The notes under the pieces were generated by a model. That model saw only the letters and a program-made list of their open reading frames with translations, did no database searches and had not been told where the DNA came from. 64,000 bases of DNA, taken from positions 38,898-102,897 of the forward strand of contig CALQIX020000012.1 in assembly GCA_943330745.2 (NCBI GenBank). Direction: 5' to 3'. Of the stretch, positions 56,338 to 64,000 are shown one piece after another. Position 1 is the stretch's first letter. Each line of letters begins with the position of its first letter. The translations under genes were made by a program, and so were the position numbers. The stretch comes from Lishizhenia tianjinensis. Lineage in GTDB: Bacteria > Bacteroidota > Bacteroidia > Flavobacteriales_D > Crocinitomicaceae.

Positions 56338-57420
56338 TTATAATGAAAAAAACTTTTCTCCATTTTTTAAAACAATATAACTTTTATTGAATAGCTTGAC
56401 CAAAACAACGTTCCCGTAGATTGAATATTCTGAATCCCCTTGTAGGGTGATTTCCTCCACTTTTCCATTTACAAATGCACTCACTCCTCCAGCAATGTTC
56501 CGAAATGCAAAAGCGCCATTTTTCAAAAGATAATCTTTAGGAATGAAATTACAAACTTCTTTTTTCTCTCCATTTGAAAACGAAAAAACATAGTTGTTCT
56601 CTCCCCAAATTACCATATCATCTTGTACTTCCCAGAAAGAAGGACTAAAATTCGATAATTCTGTTTTTTCACCATCCTTATAATGCCAGAGGTTTCCGTT
56701 CAAATCTTCGTATACTATAAACCCTCTTCCGGATTTATATTTTTTCATATATTGTGATTCAACATCTAAGAATTCACCTTTTTCAAATAATGCAAAACTG
56801 CGTTGGGTTGGATCATTAAAACATAAAATATCGCATCCTGCCTTGAAGTCAATTTCATTATTCCAAACCCCTAAATCGTAAATCTGACCACGATAAAAGA
56901 CTTTGTAAAAACTTCCGTTGTCTTTAAAAGCAACGATGTTATCACCAATTGCCGTTGGCATGTATAGTTCTCCAGTAATCGTATACAAGGGGTAGGTTTG
57001 TTTGTTATAATAAACATTCACTGAATTGTATCTAGTATCCTCATATACAATGATACTATCTTTTACGACATAATTTTTACTAAAATAGGTTAGTGTTCTT
57101 AGTTTTCCTGCGTCCCAGATATTTAAAGTTGGACCAACATTATACGCCAATAAATGATCCGATATTGAAAATTTAATATTCATATTGGTAACATCCTTTC
57201 GTTCTTTTCCATCAAAAATTCGAAGGTTTTCTCGGTTATCCATGTAGGCAACAAACTCATCACCTGCTTGATAGCTTATTATGGGTTGCATTTCTATTGT
57301 TCTAAAATTATTGTTTTCGAAAACTCGGAAATAATTATTAAAATCAACAAATGGCACAACTGGCTGGGCTATTCCATTGATAAGAAACGATAAAACAAGT
57401 GTGAATAGGAATACTTTCAT
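56338..57420 (-). CDS. Secreted beta-rich protein, possible beta-propeller
   Basis: A 360-residue protein with a signal peptide (LVLSFLINGIAQ). The rest consists of many short beta pairs with repeating phrases (EFVAYMDNRENLRIFDGKE, IIVYEDTRYNSVNVYYNKQT, GFIVYEDLNGNLWHYKDGEK, MVIWGENNYVFSFSNGEKKE). These suggest blades of a propeller. No catalytic motif or sorting domain is visible, so it may be periplasmic. It precedes the DUF3817 gene on the same strand. Unknown role. Confidence 0.62.
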   Translation of the reverse strand: MKVFLFTLVLSFLINGIAQPVVPFVDFNNYFRVFENNNFRTIEMQPIISYQAGDEFVAYMDNRENLRIFDGKERKDVTNMNIKFSISDHLLAYNVGPTLNIWDAGKLRTLTYFSKNYVVKDSIIVYEDTRYNSVNVYYNKQTYPLYTITGELYMPTAIGDNIVAFKDNGSFYKVFYRGQIYDLGVWNNEIDFKAGCDILCFNDPTQRSFALFEKGEFLDVESQYMKKYKSGRGFIVYEDLNGNLWHYKDGEKTELSNFSPSFWEVQDDMVIWGENNYVFSFSNGEKKEVCNFIPKDYLLKNGAFAFRNIAGGVSAFVNGKVEEITLQGDSEYSIYGNVVLVKLFNKSYIVLKNGEKFFSL

Positions 57421-57451
57421 TTTTTTAAATTAAAACGATTTGTATTGGCAA

Positions 57452-57739
57452 TTATTGAGCCCTTTTTTTTAAATAAGTTCTATCTACCCAAAAAGTTCCA
57501 AAAGGAAACAAAGAAGCAAAGCACATAATAAAAATATTTTTTAGTGAATATTTGAATTGAAAACCAACCCATAACACCCAAATTATGTAGGCAATAAAAA
57601 ATACTCCATGAAGCATGCCTACGTAATAATTTGGTTCTTTCAGTTCATATATGTACTTAAGTGGCATGGTTAAACCGAAAGCAAGATAAGTAAATCCTTC
57701 GATCCAAGCCAATATGCGTAGTTGTTTCAAAGAGTTCAT
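57452..57739 (-). CDS. DUF3817 family integral membrane protein
   Basis: A 95-residue protein with three hydrophobic helices. WIEGFTYLAFGLTMPLKY, MLHGVFFIAYIIWVLWVGFQ and MCFASLFPFGTFWVDR are the DUF3817 hallmarks. Function is unknown. It lies 6 nt after the HD-domain gene and 31 nt before the secreted beta-rich gene, so the minus-strand genes form one unit. Confidence 0.88.
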   Translation of the reverse strand: MNSLKQLRILAWIEGFTYLAFGLTMPLKYIYELKEPNYYVGMLHGVFFIAYIIWVLWVGFQFKYSLKNIFIMCFASLFPFGTFWVDRTYLKKRAQ

Positions 57740-57745
57740 AAGCTG

Positions 57746-59002
57746 TTAAATTGGGTAACAAATGAAATATTTTTCAACCGGTTGAGCGAGCGCAGAAATG
57801 TTTAAATTATCTGATGCTTTTGATAGATCGATAATTTCGCCACTTTTCATTAATAAATTGATGTTTTGCTTGTTCTGATTATATGCTTTGTTACTGAGTA
57901 TATCGGTATAAACAAAGTATTTTAACTCATCATCTTCTAACTTATAGGTTGATTTGATAATTTCTTTTTCAAGAGAAATTCGATCTTCACTATAGGGTTC
58001 TTTTGATATTTCAATCTTAAATAAATTTCGATTCACCAAACCGGAACTTAGTAACGATAAAACGCGATCGGAACAATGTTGCCATATTTTCATAGCTCCT
58101 AAAATATCGTAATCATCCAGTAAGGCAAAATTGGCTAATACTGTTGGATTATTCTCAAAATTAATTTCTGAGACATTATTTTGAAGAAAATAGGCGAGAG
58201 GTGGACTTGCAAATAAAGTTTCTCCTTGTTGCGTTAATTCTTTGGCGCGTCTCAGGGCATGAATGAGCATATGTTCTGCCGCAACTACTGTTTTGTGCAA
58301 ATATACTTGCCAATACATCAATCGTCTTGAAACTATAAATTTTTCAATGGAATAAATTCCTTTTTCTTCCATCACTAAATTGCCATCAGAAACGGTAAGC
58401 ATGTCTATCAAGCGATCACTTCCAATAATTCCTTCAGATACTCCCGAATAAAAACTATCTCTATTCAAGTAATCTAGTCGATCCATGTCTAATTGGCTCG
58501 ATACCAATTGATGTAAAAATGGTTTCGAATACGTATTTTGAAAAATAAGAAAGGCTCTTTCTAAGTCAGAACCAAATTCTTTTGCTAGTTCTTGAATAAA
58601 ATAACCTGAAATCTTTTCATGACTTACGTTATTTACAATGTCATATTCTAATGCATGACTAAATGGTCCGTGACCGATGTCGTGTAATAGTATTGCCAAT
58701 AAAACGGCTCTTTCTTCCTCCAGCGTAATTTCATGTCCCTTTCGGCGTATTGTTGAAATTGCCATGCTCATCAGATGCGTTGCGCCTAACACATGGTGAA
58801 ATCGTGTATGCAAAGCTCCTGGGTACACTAAATGACTTAATCCTAATTGCATTATACGTCTCAAACGCTGCATGAAGGGATGTTCAATTACATCAAAGAG
58901 AATTTCATCAGGAATAGTAATAAATCCGTATACTGGATCGTTAAAGAGTTTCTTTTTGTTGTTTCGGTTAAACTGTGGGCGCAAAACTGTAATTTTATTC
59001 AA
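57746..59002 (-). CDS. HD-domain phosphohydrolase (dNTPase-like)
   Basis: About 412-418 residues. The metal-binding HD pair is in ILLHDIGHGPFSHALEY, with an upstream His in LHTRFHHVLGATHL; the start NDPVYGFITIPDEILFD and HPFMQRLRRI are standard for this group. Relatives include dNTP triphosphohydrolases and other phosphatases. The frame is open to 59137, but that part would overlap porX and is not family-like. No ATG exists near the conserved start, so TTG at 59002 or 58984 is likely. It is transcribed divergently from porX, 20-38 nt apart. Confidence 0.85.
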   Translation of the reverse strand: MNKITVLRPQFNRNNKKKLFNDPVYGFITIPDEILFDVIEHPFMQRLRRIMQLGLSHLVYPGALHTRFHHVLGATHLMSMAISTIRRKGHEITLEEERAVLLAILLHDIGHGPFSHALEYDIVNNVSHEKISGYFIQELAKEFGSDLERAFLIFQNTYSKPFLHQLVSSQLDMDRLDYLNRDSFYSGVSEGIIGSDRLIDMLTVSDGNLVMEEKGIYSIEKFIVSRRLMYWQVYLHKTVVAAEHMLIHALRRAKELTQQGETLFASPPLAYFLQNNVSEINFENNPTVLANFALLDDYDILGAMKIWQHCSDRVLSLLSSGLVNRNLFKIEISKEPYSEDRISLEKEIIKSTYKLEDDELKYFVYTDILSNKAYNQNKQNINLLMKSGEIIDLSKASDNLNISALAQPVEKYFICYPI

Positions 59003-59022
59003 AACTAATAAATATAAGCAAT

Positions 59023-60567
59023 ATGCAAGGTAGAATTTTGTGGGCAGATGATGAAATAGATTTATTGAAGCCGCATATCTTATTTTTAGAAGCAAAGGGG
59101 TATACCGTACAAACGGTGAAATCTGGTTCTGACGCAATAGATGTCTGTCGGGAATCTGATTTTGACATTATTTTTTTAGATGAAAATATGCCTGGTATCT
59201 CTGGTCTTGATGCCTTACCAAAAATAAAAGAACTTTTACCGAATGTTCCGATTGTAATGATTACAAAAAGTGAGGAGGAACATATTATGGAGGAGGCAAT
59301 TGGCAGTAAAATCGCTGATTACTTGATTAAGCCTGTAAATCCGAACCAAATATTATTGAGTATTAAGAAAAACTTAGACAGCTCAAAATTAGTTTCTCAA
59401 AAAACAAATACAGCCTATCAACAAGATTTTAGACAACTTGGGATGCAACTGAGTGGAAGGTTAGATTATGATGAGTGGACTGAACTGTTTTCAAAATTAG
59501 TTTATTGGGATTTAGAATTGGAAAAGTCGCAAGATACCGGAATGCGCCAGATTCTTGAAATGCAGCAAAAGGAGGCCAATCAACAATTTTGTCGATACAT
59601 AGAGTCTAATTACACAGATTGGTTGAATGGGGTAGAGGAAGGTCCTCAATTGTTGCATACAGTTATCAAGGATAAAATCGCAATGCACATTGGGAAAGAA
59701 AAAACCGTTGTTCTTGTAATTGATAATTTGCGCTTTGATCAGTGGAAGAAATTGGAACCGGAATTTGCAAAATGGTTTAAGGTAGAAAAAGAAGAAATAA
59801 TTTATTCCATTTTACCAACAGCCACACACTATGCGCGAAATGCATTTTTTGCTGGTTTAATGCCTTCAGAAATTGAAAAACGTTTTCCAAACTTGTGGAA
59901 GAGTGAAGAAGATGAAGGAGGCAAAAACATGCATGAAGCTGATTTCTTGGAAGCGAATCTAAAAAGATTGGGTAAACAAGTAAAATGGTCTTACAATAAA
60001 ATCACGAATTTAGACGCTGGTAAGAAATTGAATGATCAATTTGCCAAATTGAAAGAAAATGACGTCAATTTTATTGTCTATAATTTCGTGGATATGTTGT
60101 CACATGCACGAACTGAAATGGAAATGATAAAGGAACTAGCATCCGATGAGGCAGCTTATCGATCGCTCACCTTATCTTGGTTTCAGCATTCACCTTTGTT
60201 AGAAATAGTGAAGAAAATTGCTGCAGCAGGCATGAAATTAATAATTACTACTGATCATGGAACAGTTAAAGTAGATAACCCCGTTCGAATCGTGGGTGAA
60301 AAGAGCACCAATACAAATTTAAGGTACAAAGTAGGCAGGGGATTGTCCTACAATGAAAAACAGGTATTTGTAGTTCGAAATCCACAAGATGCTTTCTTAC
60401 CTAAGCAAAAAATGTCCGCTGAATTCGTATTTGCTGGCGATTCTGATTTCTTTGTGTATCCAAATAATTATAATCAATTTGTGAACTATTATCAAAACAC
60501 GTTTCAACATGGAGGAGTTTCAATGGATGAAATGTTAATTCCGTATATTGAGTTGGGGAGTAAGTAG
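59023..60567 (+). CDS. porX: T9SS response regulator PorX
   Basis: A 514-residue protein. The receiver domain is at the N-terminus (ILWADDEIDLL, phospho-acceptor Asp53 in IIFLDENMPG, MITKSE, YLIKPVN). A helical linker precedes the C-terminal PglZ/alkaline-phosphatase-like domain (LVIDNLRFDQW, LPTATHYARNAFFAGLMP, IITTDHGTV). PorX acts with the histidine kinase PorY to control T9SS genes and, through its phosphodiesterase-like domain, secretion. The kinase is not in this window. Length matches known PorX. Start and the acidic DDE site are intact. Confidence 0.97.
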   Translation: MQGRILWADDEIDLLKPHILFLEAKGYTVQTVKSGSDAIDVCRESDFDIIFLDENMPGISGLDALPKIKELLPNVPIVMITKSEEEHIMEEAIGSKIADYLIKPVNPNQILLSIKKNLDSSKLVSQKTNTAYQQDFRQLGMQLSGRLDYDEWTELFSKLVYWDLELEKSQDTGMRQILEMQQKEANQQFCRYIESNYTDWLNGVEEGPQLLHTVIKDKIAMHIGKEKTVVLVIDNLRFDQWKKLEPEFAKWFKVEKEEIIYSILPTATHYARNAFFAGLMPSEIEKRFPNLWKSEEDEGGKNMHEADFLEANLKRLGKQVKWSYNKITNLDAGKKLNDQFAKLKENDVNFIVYNFVDMLSHARTEMEMIKELASDEAAYRSLTLSWFQHSPLLEIVKKIAAAGMKLIITTDHGTVKVDNPVRIVGEKSTNTNLRYKVGRGLSYNEKQVFVVRNPQDAFLPKQKMSAEFVFAGDSDFFVYPNNYNQFVNYYQNTFQHGGVSMDEMLIPYIELGSK

Positions 60568-60662
60568 GTTGGAAAGAAATAATATAAATTACAATTACTA
60601 GTATTATTCATTTTTAACAAGAGCTGATTAATCTTTGGTATAGTTTATTTAAAATTTAGCAT

Positions 60663-60670
60663 TACTTTTG
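60663..60670 (+). promoter_or_regulatory. -7 box before the gene at 60688
   Basis: TACTTTTG fits TAnnTTTG and lies 17 nt upstream of the ATG, so the leader must be very short. A TTTG occurs at 60634-60637, 25 nt away rather than 19. Confidence 0.5.
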
Positions 60671-60687
60671 CACCCAAATTTTAAAAG

Positions 60688-61422
60688 ATGTTATACCGTA
60701 ATAGATTAATTATCAGTGTTTTTTTGCTCTTTTGTAATTCGTTTTTGTTTGAGATAAACGATTTTAGAGCCCAAGGTTTTTCTAACGAAATCCCGCAATT
60801 ATCCTCAATCACCGAGCTAAATAATAAAAAGAGACTACATATTTCCTTTAATGAATCGCTAACCAAAGAAAAACTTTCTATTTCTCAATTAGAGGAATAC
60901 AGTTGGGAGGTTTCAGGTGATGAGATCAATAAAACAGGAAAAGGTGAAGATATTCTAAATTTTGTTTTTCAAAATCCCGGTCAGTACACAGTTTCCTTAA
61001 TACCATCTAATGTTGTTCATTCAAATCATGAAGGTTCATGTAATCATGCTTTGGAACCTAAACAATTCGAAATAATTGTTCTTTCAACGAAATTCGAATT
61101 CTTATTTGATCAATCTAGTTTATTAAATCCATTAAAAGGAGGAGTAGATGTTTCTGGAAATACTATGTCCATACCCGTTGTTTTTTCAAGTTATAATAAG
61201 AAAGACACTCAGATTGAAGGACTAAAAATGATAACCTCTGGTGTTAACACTTCTATTGAAGGCGCATTAAAAAATCAAAAAGCTACTTTGAGTCAAGGAT
61301 TTAACACGCTTAATTTTAGCTTAAATGGAGTTGCTACCCCAGATACATATATCATGTTTGATTTTTATTATCACGATGATTTAATCGAAACATACTATTA
61401 CCCAAATAAAATCAACAAATAA
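60688..61422 (+). CDS. Secreted protein of unknown function upstream of the RCC1/Ig adhesin
   Basis: A 244-residue protein with an N-terminal hydrophobic segment (LIISVFLLFCNSFLFEI) acting as a signal or anchor. The body is beta-rich (SWEVSGDEINKTGKGEDILN, FQNPGQYTVSLIPS, a PKD/Ig-like pattern) and then strands such as GGVDVSGNTMSIPVVFSSY. No family recognised. It lies 8 nt before the large adhesin gene, so it is likely a partner or accessory of that protein. Confidence 0.65.
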   Translation: MLYRNRLIISVFLLFCNSFLFEINDFRAQGFSNEIPQLSSITELNNKKRLHISFNESLTKEKLSISQLEEYSWEVSGDEINKTGKGEDILNFVFQNPGQYTVSLIPSNVVHSNHEGSCNHALEPKQFEIIVLSTKFEFLFDQSSLLNPLKGGVDVSGNTMSIPVVFSSYNKKDTQIEGLKMITSGVNTSIEGALKNQKATLSQGFNTLNFSLNGVATPDTYIMFDFYYHDDLIETYYYPNKINK

Positions 61423-61430
61423 AAAAGAGG

Positions 61431-64000
61431 ATGAAATTGATTTATAAATTTTCAACACCTGCAAAACTTTTTGTTTTTGTATTTGCAGTTTTGTTCAGAA
61501 TGAGTTCAACTTATTCTCAATGTGGATTTGAACCAACATGTACCAATACGAATTATTTGAATTTTGGTATGGGATCCAATTCTGACGGTACAACCATCGA
61601 GTATGATAATTTTTCATCAAGCTATCACTCAACGGTAGTTCGTACAGCAAATGGTACATACAAAACATGGGGTGAAGGACTATCTAATAGTGGCGCAGCA
61701 AATGTTCTTGCTCCACTGGAAATAAATTCTACCAATTATCCTGCGCTTACAGGTCAAATTCTTAAAGCCCATCTTGCAAGTAATAAAAGCGGTACAGCAC
61801 AAGGTATCGTTCTTACAACTACTGGATTATTCGCATGGGGTGTTGAGGGTACAATAATTCATCAAAACATTACTTCCTCAACTGTATTTCAAAAGATAAC
61901 TGTTGGTGGTAATGCTCAGGGATTACCAACAGGAGTTTCACCTTCAGATGTGAAAATGATTTTTACTACCTACAAAACAATGGTAATTACAACATGTGGA
62001 GGAGATGTTTGGGTACTAACGCATCAAGGGGAGAATACAGGTACTGGACTTTCAGGTGCATTGAGCGCAGCAAATGCAGTATTATGGTATAAAGTAACAA
62101 CGTCAGCAGTAGGAAACCCTGCTCTTTCCAATGTGGTTTCTGTTAGAGGTAATCAAAATACTTTGTTTGCTTTAACTTCTACAGGTGCACTTTATACATG
62201 GGGAACAGAATCATATCTAGGAAATAATTCTGCTATTGCCTCAAGAAATCGTGCAACTCTTATGACTAATCCAACTGCTAGTGCTATAAAAATGATTGGA
62301 GTTACTCGTGACTTATCGAATTTAAAACCGACTTATTATGTTTTAAATTCCGATGGTAATTTATATGCAATGGGAGGGAATAATTTCCGTCAAATAGGGG
62401 ATTGGTCTACTACTGATCGACTTAGTTGGGTTCAACCAAGATATACTTCCTCCACGGGGCCAATTATGAATGATATACATTGGTTATCTCCTAATGAACA
62501 TGATCCAACATACGCTACAGTTAATGTTCTAACATCAGATTCTACTAATTACAATTGGGGTGAATCTAATGGATTAATGCTTGGGCGAGCTGCTGCAGGA
62601 GCCGCTAACCCGGCAATTCCTAATGGTATAACCGTAGCAAATAAAATATTAGCTGTTGAAAATGGAGGTCATACTTCTATGTTGGTTAAAAAATGTGAAG
62701 ATTATTTTGGATATGTGGGGCACCGCATCAATGGGAGTATGGGTGATGGGACAGCAAATACAACCAATGAGGCTACTTATACATTTGCAACAGCCGTTGT
62801 ATTTATTTGTGGAGCTACCAATGTAGATGTTGCTATTTCAGGTACTCCAACATTGAGTGGTAGTGGTTTATATTGTAACTTATCCTCCATAGATTTAACT
62901 CCTGATCCATTAGGTGGGACATATTCCTTGACGGGACCGGCATCGTTAAATGGAAACATTTTGTCATTTACTGGATCTGGAAATACAAACGTAACAGTAC
63001 AGTATTCTATTCCTATTCCAGGTTGTGGAGGGTCTGTAAGTACCCAAATTGATTTTCAAACCGAAGACTGTAATATTGCGCCAACAGCAGTTCATGATGA
63101 AGTAACTACGAACCAAGGTGTATCGGTTGTGATATCTGTACCATCGAATGACACGGATTCTGATGGCACAATTAATAATTCTAGTGTTACAATAAATACA
63201 AATCCAACCAATGGTACTGTCAGTGTGAATACCTCTACCGGACAAGTTACCTATACTCCGAATTCTGGATTTAATGGAACTGATTCGTTTATTTATCAAA
63301 TTTGTGACAATGGAACTCCTTTGTTATGCGATACAGCCATAGTAACGATAACTGTTTTACCAAGCGCTCCATTAATAAATGTAATTGGTTCAACCTGTTC
63401 AACAGCCGGAACAGCAACAATTACTAATTACAATGCAACCCAAACCTATACGTTTACACCAAGTGGTCCAACCGCAGGTGCCGGAGGTTTAATTGCAGGA
63501 TTGATTCCGGGAACGAACTATACAGTTACAACAACAAATTCTAGTGGGTCAACTTCCCCTGCAAGTTCATCGTTTAGCATTGCAGCTCAATTAACTACCC
63601 CATCTGCACCAACCGTAACAACAGTAGCAGCTACCTGTTCAGCAGCTGGATCAGCAACGATTATCAATTACAATGCAGGTCAAACTTATACTTTCACCCC
63701 AAGTGGTCCAACGGCAGGAGCTGGAGGTTCTATTTCCGGTCTGACGGCAGGAACAAGTTATACTGTAACAACGACCAATGCTAGTACTTGTACATCGGTT
63801 GCAAGCTCATCGTTTAGTATTGCGGCTCAATTAACTACCCCATCTGCACCAACCGTAACAACAGTAGCAGCGACGTGTTCAGCAGCAGGAACAGCAACTA
63901 TTACCTATTACAATGCAGGTCAACCCTATACTTTCACCCCAAGTGGTCCAACGGCAGGGGCTGGAGGTGCTATTTCCGGTCTGACGGCAGGAACAAGTTA
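61431..64000 (+). CDS. Large secreted RCC1-like/Ig-repeat adhesin, 3' partial
   Basis: An open reading frame of at least 856 codons, cut by the window end; I translated it from the ATG at 61431 and found no stop. A signal peptide is followed by CGFEPTCTNTN. Residues 75-430 look like RCC1-type blades (YKTWGEGLSN, GLFAWGVEG, LYTWGTESYLGNN, LYAMGGNNFRQIG, NWGESNGLML). An Ig-like module follows, then a Cadherin/Big-type unit (VTYTPNSGFNGTDSFIYQIC). Then come 80-residue tandem repeats (SAPTVTTVAATCSAAGTATI ... YTFTPSGPTAGAGG). A T9SS tail is expected beyond the edge but not visible. Probable surface adhesin. Confidence 0.88.
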   Translation, partial: MKLIYKFSTPAKLFVFVFAVLFRMSSTYSQCGFEPTCTNTNYLNFGMGSNSDGTTIEYDNFSSSYHSTVVRTANGTYKTWGEGLSNSGAANVLAPLEINSTNYPALTGQILKAHLASNKSGTAQGIVLTTTGLFAWGVEGTIIHQNITSSTVFQKITVGGNAQGLPTGVSPSDVKMIFTTYKTMVITTCGGDVWVLTHQGENTGTGLSGALSAANAVLWYKVTTSAVGNPALSNVVSVRGNQNTLFALTSTGALYTWGTESYLGNNSAIASRNRATLMTNPTASAIKMIGVTRDLSNLKPTYYVLNSDGNLYAMGGNNFRQIGDWSTTDRLSWVQPRYTSSTGPIMNDIHWLSPNEHDPTYATVNVLTSDSTNYNWGESNGLMLGRAAAGAANPAIPNGITVANKILAVENGGHTSMLVKKCEDYFGYVGHRINGSMGDGTANTTNEATYTFATAVVFICGATNVDVAISGTPTLSGSGLYCNLSSIDLTPDPLGGTYSLTGPASLNGNILSFTGSGNTNVTVQYSIPIPGCGGSVSTQIDFQTEDCNIAPTAVHDEVTTNQGVSVVISVPSNDTDSDGTINNSSVTINTNPTNGTVSVNTSTGQVTYTPNSGFNGTDSFIYQICDNGTPLLCDTAIVTITVLPSAPLINVIGSTCSTAGTATITNYNATQTYTFTPSGPTAGAGGLIAGLIPGTNYTVTTTNSSGSTSPASSSFSIAAQLTTPSAPTVTTVAATCSAAGSATIINYNAGQTYTFTPSGPTAGAGGSISGLTAGTSYTVTTTNASTCTSVASSSFSIAAQLTTPSAPTVTTVAATCSAAGTATITYYNAGQPYTFTPSGPTAGAGGAISGLTAGTS
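63360..64000 (+). repeat. 240-nt tandem repeats in the adhesin
   Basis: Three copies with exact 240-nt period starting at 63360, 63600 and 63840 (the third cut by the edge). Copies 2 and 3 differ at only about 11 of 160 comparable positions by eye; copy 1 is more divergent. In frame with the adhesin (80 codons). Confidence 0.92.

Overview
The window is chromosomal DNA from a low-GC member of the Bacteroidota, most likely order Flavobacteriales and close to the gliding, T9SS-bearing Fluviicola/Crocinitomicaceae type. The evidence is the type IX secretion (T9SS) hallmarks: the response regulator PorX, a PorP/SprF protein, type A and type B C-terminal sorting domains and a giant SprB-repeat adhesin. 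The TAnnTTTG-type promoter boxes typical of the phylum and Bacteroidota-only families (DUF4295, DUF6913-like, DUF6428-like) agree. The genus is inference. No rRNA, tRNA, CRISPR array, insertion sequence or prophage was recognised.

Layout. 1-3.7 kb: an overlapping light/flavin operon with an iron-sulfur photolyase (5' cut by the window edge), a DASH cryptochrome, a DUF2805/TIGR03643 protein and a flavin reductase, followed by a DsbA-like protein. 4.4-6.9 kb: an arsenic-resistance operon on the minus strand (ArsR, DUF6428-like, phosphatase-type arsenate reductase, ACR3 pump) with a near-perfect palindrome just upstream of arsR. 7.0-8.5 kb: a cobalamin riboswitch controlling a single secreted, probably beta-propeller, T9SS cargo protein. 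8.5-11.9 kb: HAD, HutD, a small membrane protein and Tex. 11.9-19.2 kb: a 2409-residue adhesin with 20 SprB repeats. 19.5-24.1 kb: a cold-shock-domain protein, a DEAD-box helicase with an RGG/GGS-like tail, and TypA/BipA. 24.1-28.8 kb: an accessory stretch with a WG-like secreted protein between two copies of one terminator, a three-gene unit (secreted DUF2723-like fragment, ECF sigma factor, anti-sigma-like protein) and a lone KilA-N gene. 28.8-34.8 kb: a fused CcsB-CcsA cytochrome c assembly protein, HU, an SDR and a polytopic membrane protein. 34.9-42.0 kb: an NTF2-like protein, PrmC, LigA, a DUF6913-like protein, DapA, PdhA and PdhC. 42.1-52.7 kb: a T9SS type B cargo, a PorP/SprF-OmpA fusion, MenC, small unknowns and two outer-membrane barrels. 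52.8-55.4 kb: rpmB-rpmG-DUF4295-ftsY and a TraB/GumN protein. 55.5-59.0 kb: a minus-strand block of unknowns and an HD-domain phosphohydrolase. 59.0-64.0 kb: porX, then a secreted protein and the start of a large RCC1/Ig repeat adhesin cut by the right edge.

How it fits together: much of the window serves the cell surface. PorX is the cytoplasmic T9SS regulator. Several cargo proteins carry T9SS tails, and one type B cargo sits beside a PorP/SprF fused to a peptidoglycan-binding OmpA domain. The most novel-looking points are the riboswitch-controlled, single T9SS propeller (possible B12 capture), the PorP/SprF-OmpA fusion, a miniature protein that is almost only a type B sorting domain, and a secreted DUF2723-like fragment tied to an ECF sigma factor.
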